From the NCBI GenBank assembly GCA_017541885.1, contig JAFXYF010000004.1, positions 1-64,000 of the forward strand: a stretch of DNA of 64,000 nt, given 5' to 3'. The DNA is from Bacilli bacterium (GTDB lineage: Bacteria; Bacillota_I; Bacilli_A; RF39; UBA660). This document shows positions 56,207 to 64,000 of this stretch, piece after piece. Below the pieces are notes generated by a model. The model worked only from the letters and a program-made list of their open reading frames with translations, was not told the DNA's origin and did not search any database. The position numbers and the translations under genes were made by a program. Position 1 is the stretch's first letter. Every line of letters starts with the position of its first letter.

Positions 56207-58030
56207 ATGAAGGATAATTATCTTAAAAATACATGGAATATGATTTTCTATAATTTTAAGACTTTTATGTGTTTTGAGTTTTTATTCAAAATTATTATAA
56301 GTTTTATTATAATGCCTATTACTATTTCAGTATTTAATTTAATTATGAAGAAAACGGGATATTCTTATATTACAGTTGAGAATATTTCTTCTTTTGTGTG
56401 GAATCCTGTTACTTTTACCTTTGTAGTATGTTTACTATTATTTTTAGCAATTATTGCGATATTTGATTTATCTACGATGATTGTTATATTTGATGAGAGT
56501 TATCATAAGAATAAGATTTCTTTAGGAGAAGCAATTAAAGTATCTTTTGCGAAATGTAAAAATATATTTAAGTTTAATAATATATTATCTGTTTTTATGA
56601 TTGCTTTTATGATTCCATTTTTTAATGTAGGAATTGAATCTAATGTTATTACTTCTTTGAAAGTACCTGATTTTGTATTGAATTTTTTTGTTAGAAATCA
56701 AGAGAAGTTTATGTATGGAATGGTTTTTTATTTTGCTTTAGCAATTCTTTTATTTAGTTGGGTATTTTCTCTACATTATATGATTATTGAAGAGAAGAAT
56801 TTTAAGAATGCTAGAAGATGTTCTAGAGAACTTATGAATAGACATCAATTACTTGATTTAATAGAACTTGCTTTTGGAAGAATTGTTTTTATATTACTTT
56901 TTATTTTATCTTTAGGAATAGGGTATTTACTCTTAATTTTACTTCATAAAATATTTGTTTATTACAAGATTGCGAAGAGTACTTTTGTAATGGTTATTTG
57001 GGTACTATTAGTTTTAACATTACTAATATTTATGATTTTATCTAATGGAGTAAGTTATGCAATTATTAGTTCATTATTTTATAAACATAAAAAACAAAAT
57101 AAAGAAAGAATAGTTCCTGTTAAAAGAAAAATGATTTTAAGAAATAAAAAGAATAATGAAACTTTTCCTTATTTTGCATTTATTACGATTATTATTTCAA
57201 TGATTGGAGGATCTTTCCTTACTTATCAACTTGTTAGTGGACAAGCAAATTATAATATTGAATTTTTAAAAGAAACTGAAGTTACTGCTCATAGAGGAGC
57301 TAGTGTTAAGTATCCAGAAAATACTATGGCTGCTTTTGTAGGTGCAAAGAATATGGGTACTGATTGGATTGAATTAGATGTACAACAGACAAAAGATAGA
57401 AAAGTAATTGTTAGTCATGATACTAATTTATATAGAACTGCAGGAATAGATGCGAATATTTATGATTTAACATATGATGAATTAAAAGATTTAGATGTTG
57501 GTTCTTTCTTAGATCCAAAGTATAAAGATGAGAGAATTCCATTACTTTCTGAAGTATTAGAGTTTGCTAGAGAAAATGGTATTAGATTAAATATTGAAGT
57601 TAAACCTACTGGATTTGATGTAGGACTTGAAGAACAAGTAGTAGATTTAATACATAAATATCATTATGAAGATTTATGTGTAGTATCAAGTCAAGCTTAT
57701 GGAGTACTAGAGAATATTAAAAGTTTTAGTGATGATATTACTACATTATATATAGTTGCGTATTTTGAAGGTAATCTTACTGATTATGATGCAGCTGATG
57801 CTTATTCAGTAGAAGCACTTAATGTAACAGAAGGTCTTGTTCATCAAGTCCATGCTAAAGGTAAAGAAATAGGTGTTTGGACTGCCAATATGGAAGAAGA
57901 TATAAATGAATTTATTGATATTAATGTAGATAATATTACTACTGATAATATTGAATTATGTAAGGAATTAATTGTTAAGAGAAGAAGTAGTAATATGATT
58001 CAAGATTTTGTAAATACGATATGGAAATAG
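56207..58030 (+). CDS. Glycerophosphodiester phosphodiesterase with membrane domain
   Basis: A 607-residue protein. Residues 1 to about 345 are an eight-or-so-span domain of the GDPDase membrane type (NTWNMIFYNFKTFMCFEF at the start). Residues about 355-595 are the catalytic TIM barrel: TEVTAHRGASVKYPENTMAA, WIELDVQQTKDRKVIVSHD, with the HR-E-D-H metal and acid/base set, and NIEVKPTG. It hydrolyses glycerophosphodiesters to glycerol-3-phosphate outside the membrane. Eleven bases separate it from the GH13 gene. Confidence 0.92.
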   Translation: MKDNYLKNTWNMIFYNFKTFMCFEFLFKIIISFIIMPITISVFNLIMKKTGYSYITVENISSFVWNPVTFTFVVCLLLFLAIIAIFDLSTMIVIFDESYHKNKISLGEAIKVSFAKCKNIFKFNNILSVFMIAFMIPFFNVGIESNVITSLKVPDFVLNFFVRNQEKFMYGMVFYFALAILLFSWVFSLHYMIIEEKNFKNARRCSRELMNRHQLLDLIELAFGRIVFILLFILSLGIGYLLLILLHKIFVYYKIAKSTFVMVIWVLLVLTLLIFMILSNGVSYAIISSLFYKHKKQNKERIVPVKRKMILRNKKNNETFPYFAFITIIISMIGGSFLTYQLVSGQANYNIEFLKETEVTAHRGASVKYPENTMAAFVGAKNMGTDWIELDVQQTKDRKVIVSHDTNLYRTAGIDANIYDLTYDELKDLDVGSFLDPKYKDERIPLLSEVLEFARENGIRLNIEVKPTGFDVGLEEQVVDLIHKYHYEDLCVVSSQAYGVLENIKSFSDDITTLYIVAYFEGNLTDYDAADAYSVEALNVTEGLVHQVHAKGKEIGVWTANMEEDINEFIDINVDNITTDNIELCKELIVKRRSSNMIQDFVNTIWK

Positions 58031-58047
58031 AATTTGTATTATAAATG

Positions 58048-58068
58048 TGATATATTAAAAATAGGAGG
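58048..58068 (+). promoter_or_regulatory. Extended -10 promoter with SD at predicted +1
   Basis: TGATATATT at 58048-58056, six bases, AGGAGG at 58063-58068, ATG 58074. Confidence 0.6.
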
Positions 58069-58073
58069 AAGTT

Positions 58074-58538
58074 ATGAAAGGAATATATATTTTTATAGCT
58101 ATTATTGTTGTTTTAATTTTAATTGTTTTAGGAGTTGTATTATTCTATCATCCTAAAGTAAATATTTCTGATATAAAGAGTTTTAGATATCACTATACTA
58201 TGGGTACAGCTTTTAATGCAGATGTTTTATATGAATTAAATTGTGAAGATAAATGTATTGCTTTAGTTAAAGCTTATGGAGAATCAGAAGAAGATGCTAA
58301 AGAATATAATGTAGATTCCGACTTTGTATCTAAACTATCACAAATACTTAATGAAAATAATGTTGGAGCTTGGGATGGATTTAATGAGAGTGATAATATG
58401 GTTTTAGATGGAGATTCATTCTCAATTAGTGTTCATTCTAGTGATAAGAATTATTCGGCTACTGGATATATGAGATGGCCAAAAGATTATGCAAAAGTAA
58501 AAGAAGAAATTAATGATTTATTTAATAGTTTAAAGTGA
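58074..58538 (+). CDS. Membrane-anchored hypothetical protein
   Basis: A 154-residue protein with one N-terminal span (IYIFIAIIVVLILIVLGVVL) and an extracytoplasmic domain of about 125 residues (FRYHYTMGTAFNADVLYELN, then LNENNVGAWDGFNESDNMVL and a C-terminal helix). Two cysteines (NCEDKCIALV) could bridge. AGGAGG precedes ATG. I recognise no family. It ends in TGA and the next gene follows at once. Confidence 0.68.
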   Translation: MKGIYIFIAIIVVLILIVLGVVLFYHPKVNISDIKSFRYHYTMGTAFNADVLYELNCEDKCIALVKAYGESEEDAKEYNVDSDFVSKLSQILNENNVGAWDGFNESDNMVLDGDSFSISVHSSDKNYSATGYMRWPKDYAKVKEEINDLFNSLK

Positions 58539-58548
58539 GGTGTATAAA

Positions 58549-59469
58549 ATGCTTGATGTATTAGAAACTGAACATTTAATACTTAGAAAAGCTAGAGAGG
58601 ATGACGTAGAACTTATTTGGAAGAATGTTTGGAGTGATCCTGAAATGGCAAAGACTATGTTATGGCCAGTTACTCCTACTTTGGATGAAGCAAAAGAAAG
58701 AATTAAAAGAACTATGAAATATCATAGTGAGAATTATGCTTATTTTGTATGTTTAAAAGAGAATGATGAACCAATAGGTTTTGCAGGTGTAATGGAAGTT
58801 AAACCAAAAGAGTATGAAGAGTCTGGTATTTGTATTGCGAGAAAATGTCAGGGAAAAGGTTATGCTAAAGAGGTAGTCGCAAGACTTAAAAAACTTATAT
58901 TTGATGAGCTAGGTGGTAACCGGTTCTATTATGGTTGTTTTAAGGAAAATGATAGAAGTAGAAGAGTTTGTTTATCTCAAGGATTCTTATACTATAAGTC
59001 TAGAGGGGGTATAAGAGAGTGGGATCAATATAAACATATTACAGATTTTTATTATTTTGATCGTGAAATGTATGAGAAGGAGAAAGGTATTATGGATGAG
59101 AAAAATATAGAGATTGAACCATTATTTTCAGAGTATGTAGATTTTGATACATTTAGTTTATCTGATTTTAGAGTTGTTAAAATAAAAGAGTGTGTAGAAG
59201 TTCCAAAGAGTAAAAAATTATTACAATTTACTTTAGATGATGGAACTGGTACTGATAGAACTATTCTTAGTGGTATTCATGCTTATTATGAACCTGAAGA
59301 ATTAGTAGGTAAGAAAGTAGTAGCAATCTTAAATTTACCTCCGAGATCAATGATGGGAATTGATTCTTGTGGAATGTTAATGTCTGCAGTACATACTGAA
59401 AATGGAGAAGAAAAATTAAATTTAATGATTGTAGATGACAGTATTCCAGCTGGATCTAAGTTATATTAG
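58549..59469 (+). CDS. GNAT acetyltransferase fused to EMAP/Trbp111-like tRNA-binding domain
   Basis: A 306-residue fusion from ATG 58549 after GTGAGGTG. Residues 1 to about 170 are a RimJ/RimL-type GNAT (LETEHLILRKAREDDVELIW, YFVCLKENDEPIGFAGVMEV, acetyl-CoA loop RKCQGKGYAKEVV). Residues about 195-306 match the OB-fold tRNA-binding domain found at the C-terminus of MetRS and as free Trbp111 (FSLSDFRVVKIKECVEVPKS, then LLQFTLDDG, ILSGIHAYYEPEELVGKKVV and PRSMMGIDSCGMLMSA). AAGGAG (59077-59082) lies nine bases before an internal ATG at 59092, so the tRNA-binding half may also be made alone. Confidence 0.85.
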   Translation: MLDVLETEHLILRKAREDDVELIWKNVWSDPEMAKTMLWPVTPTLDEAKERIKRTMKYHSENYAYFVCLKENDEPIGFAGVMEVKPKEYEESGICIARKCQGKGYAKEVVARLKKLIFDELGGNRFYYGCFKENDRSRRVCLSQGFLYYKSRGGIREWDQYKHITDFYYFDREMYEKEKGIMDEKNIEIEPLFSEYVDFDTFSLSDFRVVKIKECVEVPKSKKLLQFTLDDGTGTDRTILSGIHAYYEPEELVGKKVVAILNLPPRSMMGIDSCGMLMSAVHTENGEEKLNLMIVDDSIPAGSKLY

Positions 59470-59500
59470 GAGATAAGGTTTGCTTATCTTCTTTTTTTTT
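59470..59500 (+). terminator. Intrinsic terminator
   Basis: Stem AGATAAG / CTTATCT with loop GTTTG and nine T. Confidence 0.87.
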
Positions 59501-59508
59501 GTTATAAT
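59500..59508 (+). promoter_or_regulatory. Extended -10 promoter for gene at 59542
   Basis: TGTTATAAT whose first T is the end of the terminator T-run. Confidence 0.6.
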
Positions 59509-59541
59509 AGGGAACAAGTTTTTAAAGGGAGTGGGGTTTAT

Positions 59542-60009
59542 ATGGAAAAGAGTTTAAAAGATTATACAATTGATGAATTAATTGCTTGCGATAAAGAAAA
59601 TAGATTATTTAAAGAAAAAGAAAAAAGATTAGAAACTTTAATTATTGATTCTTTTGATGTAATGTATCCAGAAAAAATAGGTTTATGGAGTAGTTACTTA
59701 TGGATTTTTGGACCAATAGAATACTATTCTGCTGAAAGAGCTTTTGAAATTATGAAAGCAATGGAAGAAGGATTATCTATTCCTGAGGCAATAGAATTAT
59801 TAAAGAAACAAAAACATAGAGATGGAACAATGTTTTATACTTCTCATTTAGTAGAAATATATGCTAAAAACGGACCTGATTTTGCAGATGCAGTAGAAAA
59901 AGAATTTGGTTATAATACTTTAATTAAAGAAGATAGAGAAGCAATTCGTTTAAAGAATAAAATGCTAGAATTAAAGCATTCAAAAGAAAATCAAAAACAT
60001 TCTTTATAG
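59542..60009 (+). CDS. Hypothetical cytoplasmic protein
   Basis: A 155-residue mostly helical protein. MEKSLKDYTIDELIACDKEN starts with a charged helix; IGLWSSYLWIFGPIEYYSAE and AFEIMKAMEEGLSIPEAIEL follow; the tail is Lys/Glu-rich. No signal peptide, no motif I recognise. AAGGGAGTGG precedes the ATG. The terminator hairpin begins within its last codons. Confidence 0.65.
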   Translation: MEKSLKDYTIDELIACDKENRLFKEKEKRLETLIIDSFDVMYPEKIGLWSSYLWIFGPIEYYSAERAFEIMKAMEEGLSIPEAIELLKKQKHRDGTMFYTSHLVEIYAKNGPDFADAVEKEFGYNTLIKEDREAIRLKNKMLELKHSKENQKHSL

Positions 60010-60021
60010 AATGCTTTTTTT
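59998..60021 (+). terminator. Intrinsic terminator, short stem
   Basis: CATTCT / AGAATG with loop TTAT, then GC and seven T; AAAGCATTC at 59973-59981 could instead pair with GAATGCTTT. Confidence 0.65.
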
Positions 60022-60022
60022 G

Positions 60023-60031
60023 TGATATAAT
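60023..60031 (+). promoter_or_regulatory. Extended -10 promoter for gene at 60058
   Basis: TGATATAAT two bases after the terminator T-run. Confidence 0.6.
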
Positions 60032-60057
60032 ATAAAACCATTGAGGGAGTGGTTTCG

Positions 60058-61008
60058 GTGAAAATAAAGAAACTAGTTTTATATGCAACTACTATTACTT
60101 TATTAATTGGCGGATTTCATATGAAGATAAGTAGGGATGCAAAAGCTTATAATGATAATATTAATGCAATTGTTGAAACTGTTAATGATGATGATTTTAA
60201 TATTACAGCTCATAGAGGTTTTTCTTCAACTAATGTAGAAAATACAATTGAATCGATTTATTATGCTTGTGAAAAAGATTATGTAGATACTTTAGAAGTT
60301 GATGCTAGAATGACTGGAGATGGACGGATTGTTCTATCTCATAATGATGATTTAAATACTTCAATTACTAATAAAGTTACTATTTCTGATACACCTTATG
60401 ATGAATTAATGACAACTACATTTAGATATTATAGAAATATATTTAGAAATATTGATTTTGCTAGTCCTGATTGGCCTTTTGTTTATGAACGCAATAAGGC
60501 ATTATGGAATAGAGAATATCATTTAATCGGACTTAGAGAAGGAATAGAAACTTGTGGAGATAAAGAAGTATTATTAGATTTAAAATTCCAAGATGATTAT
60601 AGAATATTTACACAGGAATTAATAAAAGAGTTAGATGGTGTTGATACTAGTAATATTATCTTTCAAGGATTTAATACTGAGGCTATGCGTTATTTAAGAG
60701 ATAATAGTAATTTTAAAGTTCAAATATTAATAGATAATAAACCTAAGATAGAACAAACTATGGATTTTGATAGAGTAGGAATTAGATATGATTTAATTAC
60801 TTATGATCTAATAGATAAATACCTTAGTGAAGGAAAAAAAGTTGCAGTTTGGACAATTAATAATGAAAAAGAATTAAATTATGTTGTTGGAATTGCTGGA
60901 GATCATTATCAAGATATTGTTTATATATCTGATTATCCTGATATGCTTGCAGTAAAGCTTGATGAATATAAATTAGCAAAAGCTAAAGTAAAGACCTTAA
61001 AAAGATAA
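60058..61008 (+). CDS. Glycerophosphodiester phosphodiesterase family protein
   Basis: A 316-residue secreted or membrane-anchored GDPD. It probably starts at GTG 60058, nine bases after GAGGGA; GTG 60049 overlaps that site. A short N-terminal hydrophobic stretch (LVLYATTITLLIGGFHM) precedes the barrel: DDDFNITAHRGFSSTNVENT, EVDARMTGDGRIVLSHNDDL and LLDLKFQD. The catalytic His-Arg, Glu, Asp and His are kept. It is more divergent than the enzyme at 56207 and lacks the membrane domain; its substrate may differ. Confidence 0.83.
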   Translation: MKIKKLVLYATTITLLIGGFHMKISRDAKAYNDNINAIVETVNDDDFNITAHRGFSSTNVENTIESIYYACEKDYVDTLEVDARMTGDGRIVLSHNDDLNTSITNKVTISDTPYDELMTTTFRYYRNIFRNIDFASPDWPFVYERNKALWNREYHLIGLREGIETCGDKEVLLDLKFQDDYRIFTQELIKELDGVDTSNIIFQGFNTEAMRYLRDNSNFKVQILIDNKPKIEQTMDFDRVGIRYDLITYDLIDKYLSEGKKVAVWTINNEKELNYVVGIAGDHYQDIVYISDYPDMLAVKLDEYKLAKAKVKTLKR

Positions 61009-61013
61009 AATTA

Positions 61014-61022
61014 TGTTATAAT
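61014..61022 (+). promoter_or_regulatory. Extended -10 promoter for gene at 61046
   Basis: TGTTATAAT, eight bases, then AGGGAGG. Confidence 0.55.
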
Positions 61023-61045
61023 TAAAAAGTAGGGAGGTCGCTTGA

Positions 61046-61462
61046 ATGGAAGCACTTACAAGAATAAATGAATGTAAAAGTTGGATAAAGAAAATAAAAA
61101 AAGAAATGAATAAGTTACTTAGTGAGAGTAAAGACGTTTCAATGTATGATTATAATAAAAGATTTGCTAAATTCTATGAAGAGAAGAAAGAGTTAAGTGA
61201 AAAAGAAAAGAATCATTATTTTAAAATATCAGTAGAGATGGAAGTATTAAAAGATATTCCTGAAGTACAAACTTATTTATTACTTGAAAAACTTAATCAT
61301 TTATTAGAACAAGAAATAGAGTGTATAGAAGATTATAAAAAATCTATGGATGAACCTAATGAAGATTATTCAAAATCTAGAAATCTATTATTAGAAATAT
61401 TTGATGAACTATCTTCACTTAATAAAGATTCATTTACAGAAATATTTTTTAAAACACATTAA
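61046..61462 (+). CDS. Hypothetical coiled-coil protein
   Basis: A 138-residue all-helical, highly charged protein (SWIKKIKKEMNKLLSESKDV, FYEEKKELSEKEKNHYFKIS) with heptad-like stretches and no signal peptide. AGGGAGG precedes ATG 61046 at a suitable distance. No family recognised. The next gene starts 18 bases later, so they are probably one operon. Confidence 0.62.
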   Translation: MEALTRINECKSWIKKIKKEMNKLLSESKDVSMYDYNKRFAKFYEEKKELSEKEKNHYFKISVEMEVLKDIPEVQTYLLLEKLNHLLEQEIECIEDYKKSMDEPNEDYSKSRNLLLEIFDELSSLNKDSFTEIFFKTH

Positions 61463-61480
61463 TAAAAAGGAGAAGTTGTA

Positions 61481-62053
61481 ATGAAGTATGTTCGTGTTAT
61501 GGATGGAGATAGATCCAATGCAGGGGGATTTGTTTATAAAATTGATGAATTAAATGAAACCGATAATTGGCATCCTAATGCGGATAACCCTAAAGAGATG
61601 GGTGGCTTTAACTTTTGTCAGGATGATAAGTTATTACGTTGGTTACATAGAGGAGATACTTTATATGATGTTATTATTCCAGAAGGGGCAGAAGTAATAG
61701 AGATAGATCATAAGAATTGTCCTAATGGATTATATAGATGTAATAAGATTATTGTGACTAATCCGAGAAAAGTTACAGAAGATATGGTATTAGATTTATA
61801 TAAGATATCTACATTACCAGAAAAAACTTATTATCAATGCTTTATTACATTACTTTTTAGAGGATATAAAAATGTAGTTAAATATATGATTCATGATAGA
61901 GTTAATAAACAAAATGTAGATAATGCAATTAGTGAATTTCAAAGATATTTAACTGAAGATGATACTGGAGATATTAAGAGATTTTCATATGATGATTTAG
62001 GTAAAGATACTAAAGAAATATATGATGAATTATTAAAAATAAAGAATGAGTGA
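61481..62053 (+). CDS. Conserved hypothetical protein
   Basis: A 190-residue cytoplasmic protein. The N-terminal half looks like a small beta domain found in diverse bacterial and phage-type hypotheticals: GFNFCQDDKLLRWLHRGDTL, YDVIIPEGAEVIEI, NGLYRCNKIIVTNPRKVTED. The second half is helical and charged. AAAGGAGAAG precedes the ATG. No enzyme motif is visible. It ends in TGA just before the next gene. Confidence 0.65.
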   Translation: MKYVRVMDGDRSNAGGFVYKIDELNETDNWHPNADNPKEMGGFNFCQDDKLLRWLHRGDTLYDVIIPEGAEVIEIDHKNCPNGLYRCNKIIVTNPRKVTEDMVLDLYKISTLPEKTYYQCFITLLFRGYKNVVKYMIHDRVNKQNVDNAISEFQRYLTEDDTGDIKRFSYDDLGKDTKEIYDELLKIKNE

Positions 62054-62057
62054 TAAT

Positions 62058-62555
62058 ATGAATAATTATGTTTGTAAAATTGCAAATGTAGAAGATGTTG
62101 CTTTAAAGTATGATTATGAAATAGAGCATGCAGAAGATAAAGATAACTGGATTGTTTGGAAAGAAAATGCAATTAATAGAGTTAAAAATAATGATGTTAT
62201 TGTTTATCATGGAGTACTTGATGGAGAAATAATTTGTGAAGCAACAGCTGCATTGGACTCTAAATCTGTCCAAAATAGTGAAGAGTTAATTAATAAAGAT
62301 AAAGTTTATTTATTTGCTTTTAGAACTAATCCTCCATATAGAGGATTAGGATATTTTTCAAAATTATTTCATTATATGATTGATGATTTAAAAAGTAAAG
62401 GTTATAAGTATGCGACTGTTGGAGTTGAACCTAAAGAAAAAAAGAATTTTGAAATATATCAAAAATGGGGATTTACTAATTTTATTAAATCTTCCGAAGA
62501 AGAATATCCAAATGGGGAAAAGGTTGAAGTTAATTATTATGCGAAAGAGTTATAG
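62058..62555 (+). CDS. GNAT-family N-acetyltransferase
   Basis: A 165-residue acetyltransferase. ATG 62058 follows GAGTGAT; ATG 62046 overlaps the preceding stop region and is a less likely start. The acetyl-CoA binding part is VYLFAFRTNPPYRGLGYFSK, LFHYMIDDLKSKGYKYATVG, with NPPYRGLGYFSKL matching the Q/RxxGxG/A motif, and the C-terminal motif B is FEIYQKWGFTNF. The substrate is unknown. Confidence 0.85.
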   Translation: MNNYVCKIANVEDVALKYDYEIEHAEDKDNWIVWKENAINRVKNNDVIVYHGVLDGEIICEATAALDSKSVQNSEELINKDKVYLFAFRTNPPYRGLGYFSKLFHYMIDDLKSKGYKYATVGVEPKEKKNFEIYQKWGFTNFIKSSEEEYPNGEKVEVNYYAKEL

Positions 62556-62560
62556 TGTTA

Positions 62561-62581
62561 TGCTATAATGGGTATGGTGAT
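62561..62581 (+). promoter_or_regulatory. Extended -10 promoter with SD at predicted +1
   Basis: TGCTATAAT at 62561-62569, six bases (GGGTAT), GGTGAT at 62576-62581, ATG 62585; starts six bases after the preceding stop. Confidence 0.65.
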
Positions 62582-62584
62582 ACT

Positions 62585-63346
62585 ATGTGGATGTTTATAA
62601 TAATGTTAATAGTTGGAATAATTGGAATTGCATCTAGTTACTTTCCTCCTGGACTTAGTGCTTTAGCACTATATGGATTATTATTTGGAGGTTTCTTTTT
62701 AGCAGTAGTTTCTTTTATTCTTTTTATTTTAATGATTGTAGAGAAAAAGAAATGGATTTGGTATTTACTCACAATATTTCTATATGTAATCTATGTATTT
62801 TTATTACCTGATGTTTATCATTATTTAAGAGGAAACTTTTTAGTAAAAGAACATCTAAAAGAATTTGATGTTTCTGGTAAGGTTATTGGTGTAGATAAAA
62901 AAGATTATAAATTTGGTGATAATGGATATGATTCTTGTTCATATACATTTAATGTAAAATTAGATGATGGAGAAAATGTAGTATTTCAATCTGGTTATTG
63001 TGAAGTAGGTACGATGTGGACAGATTATGCGACTGTTGATAATTTTGGACATCATTATATTCCACATTTATTTAATAAATATAAAAAGGAACATTCTACT
63101 TCTTTAACATTAGATGTTAATGAAGAAGATTTTTCTGCTGAGCCTTGTGCATTACATTATAGTGGAAGTCGTTATGGTGGACGCAGTGATGAATTATGTG
63201 ATTTTCTTAAATATTTAGATGAGAATTCTCATGGAGCAAAGTTTAGTCTTGAACTTGTAGGTGATGATGAGAATGACTTTGAAATTGTACATAGTTGGAA
63301 TCATTTTGATATTGAATATAATTGTAAGAATGGAGTTGATTATTAA
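62585..63346 (+). CDS. Membrane protein with three N-terminal spans, unknown function
   Basis: A 253-residue protein from ATG 62585, behind GGTGAT. Three spans fill the first 85 residues (MWMFIIMLIVGIIGIASSYF; GLLFGGFFLAVVSFILFILM; WIWYLLTIFLYVIYVFLL). The rest is an outside or cytoplasmic beta-rich domain (FDVSGKVIGVDKKDYKFGDN, YSGSRYGGRSDELCDFLKYL). No family recognised. Its stop codon overlaps the next start by one base (TAATG), so the two are translationally coupled. Confidence 0.65.
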   Translation: MWMFIIMLIVGIIGIASSYFPPGLSALALYGLLFGGFFLAVVSFILFILMIVEKKKWIWYLLTIFLYVIYVFLLPDVYHYLRGNFLVKEHLKEFDVSGKVIGVDKKDYKFGDNGYDSCSYTFNVKLDDGENVVFQSGYCEVGTMWTDYATVDNFGHHYIPHLFNKYKKEHSTSLTLDVNEEDFSAEPCALHYSGSRYGGRSDELCDFLKYLDENSHGAKFSLELVGDDENDFEIVHSWNHFDIEYNCKNGVDY

Positions 63347-63783
63347 TGGATTTTAAATATGAATTTTTTATTGCTGGTAAAACAAGAAATAAAGAAAATA
63401 TTTTAAAGATATGTGATATTTTTGATAAATATAATATTCCTTATTATTGTTTTATTAAAGATGAAGCTTCAATGGGTAGTTTTGGAGCTGAAGGATTAAG
63501 TGAAGAGGAACAAATGAAAATATTTGAGTCTCTTGATTTAAGAAGTGATGTAGTAGTTAAAATATTTAAAGATGATTTAGATGCAGAAAGAGCTTCTCGT
63601 AATTTATTACTTGTACTTCCTGCCGGTAAGTCTGGTCATATGGAAGCTGGAATTGCTTATGGTTGGGGACATAAATGTTATGCAATTGGAGAGACTGAAG
63701 GAACTGATTCTTTATACAATATCTTTGAAGAAATCTTTAAAGATAATAATGAATTAGAAGAGTTCTTAAAGAATTATAAATAG
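63346..63783 (+). CDS. Nucleoside 2-deoxyribosyltransferase-like protein
   Basis: A 145-residue protein. VLPAGKSGHMEAGIAYGWGH followed by KCYAIGETEGTDSLYNIFEE resembles the C-terminal part of nucleoside 2-deoxyribosyltransferases (D/LPxGxSxxxExGxAxGxG), with the catalytic Glu in HMEAG. The N-terminal part (FFIAGKTRNKENILKICDIF) would be the first Rossmann strand. A role in nucleoside salvage or as a sensing domain is inferred; catalytic activity is uncertain. Confidence 0.72.
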   Translation: MDFKYEFFIAGKTRNKENILKICDIFDKYNIPYYCFIKDEASMGSFGAEGLSEEEQMKIFESLDLRSDVVVKIFKDDLDAERASRNLLLVLPAGKSGHMEAGIAYGWGHKCYAIGETEGTDSLYNIFEEIFKDNNELEEFLKNYK

Positions 63784-63793
63784 AGGAGTATTT

Positions 63794-64000
63794 ATGAATA
63801 CTGATTATATTGGAAAAAATATACATATTAAAATTGATAGACCATTTGGTTCAAAACATCCTAAACATGGATTTATTTATCCAGTTAATTATGGATATGT
63901 TCCTAATACTGTTAGTGGTGATGGAGAAGAACTTGATTGTTATTTACTTGGAGTATTTGAACCAGTAGAAGAGTATGATGGTAAGTGTATTGCCATTGTT
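63794..64000 (+). CDS. ppa: Inorganic pyrophosphatase (3' end outside window)
   Basis: ATG 63794 follows GAGGAG; 69 codons are open to the window edge. NIHIKIDRPFGSKHPKHGFI, YPVNYGYVPNTVSGDGEELD and CYLLGVFEPVEEYDGKCIAI match family I soluble pyrophosphatases (Y-P-x-N-Y-G-Y and D-G-E-x-x-D metal-binding motif). It would hydrolyse pyrophosphate to phosphate and drive biosynthesis. Only the N-terminal part is visible. Confidence 0.88.
   Translation, partial: MNTDYIGKNIHIKIDRPFGSKHPKHGFIYPVNYGYVPNTVSGDGEELDCYLLGVFEPVEEYDGKCIAIV

Noticed and set aside
1-64000. tRNA genes, rRNA genes, insertion sequences, prophage or integrase genes
   Set aside because: None was seen on either strand by reading; a scan with a tRNA finder would be needed to exclude a missed tRNA.

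Overview
The window is a strongly AT-rich bacterial chromosome segment that reads with the standard code: TGA ends several genes (at 19687, 31467, 58536 and 62051), so it is not a UGA=Trp mollicute. The ribosomal and translation clusters (infC-rpmI-rplT, rpsB-tsf, frr, pheST, rimM-trmD-rplS-lepB), a Phe T-box, a SAM-I riboswitch, AGGAGG/AGGTGAT ribosome binding sites and an SspI-type small acid-soluble spore protein point to a Firmicute of the Bacilli side. It is probably an uncultured, gut-type, small-genome lineage; that placement is inference.

Layout. 1-4466: a SipW/TasA-like secretion locus with four small secreted matrix-type proteins, a SipW-like signal peptidase with an unusual multi-membrane-span N-terminal half, and a DUF5305-like membrane protein. 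4514-5615: a class-I amidotransferase hydrolase and a hypothetical. 5622-12175: translation genes, with long Lys/Thr- or Lys/Glu-rich tails on L20 and S2, an IF3 gene that probably starts at AUC, and a folD gene broken by one in-frame stop. 12196-16487: Phe T-box, HAD hydrolase, pheS, pheT. 16496-25224: sspI, small enzymes, rimM/trmD/rplS/lepB with membrane proteins inserted, and a larger TasA-like protein. 25287-39600: WYL regulator, MacB-type ABC exporter, enzymes, rarA, a transglutaminase-like protein, TetR regulator, glycosyltransferase, Sel1, HD and GtrA proteins. 39695-48137: three giant tandem surface proteins built of exact 30-residue DUF285/BspA-like repeats. 48165-64000: mgtE, SAM riboswitch-metK, a class-B-like sortase, three lipoproteins, a GH13 amylase-family enzyme, two glycerophosphodiesterases, a GNAT/tRNA-binding-domain fusion, hypotheticals, a deoxyribosyltransferase-like protein and the start of an inorganic pyrophosphatase.

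How it fits together. The TasA-like proteins and the three repeat proteins all carry the same kind of export signal (hydrophobic stretch, then G-Y-[SA]-x-L-S). The SipW-like peptidase probably serves both groups, suggesting one surface-matrix/adhesin system spread over two loci. Little in the window shows how the repeat proteins are anchored: they lack LPxTG-like tails although a sortase is present.

The most striking non-coding pattern is extreme compaction. Many genes are separated by about 47-60 bases holding a full intrinsic terminator, then an extended -10 (TGnTATAAT) directly on its T-tract, then exactly six bases, then the Shine-Dalgarno sequence. Transcription is therefore predicted to begin on the Shine-Dalgarno itself. 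All calls were made by reading the sequence; no database or folding program was run.
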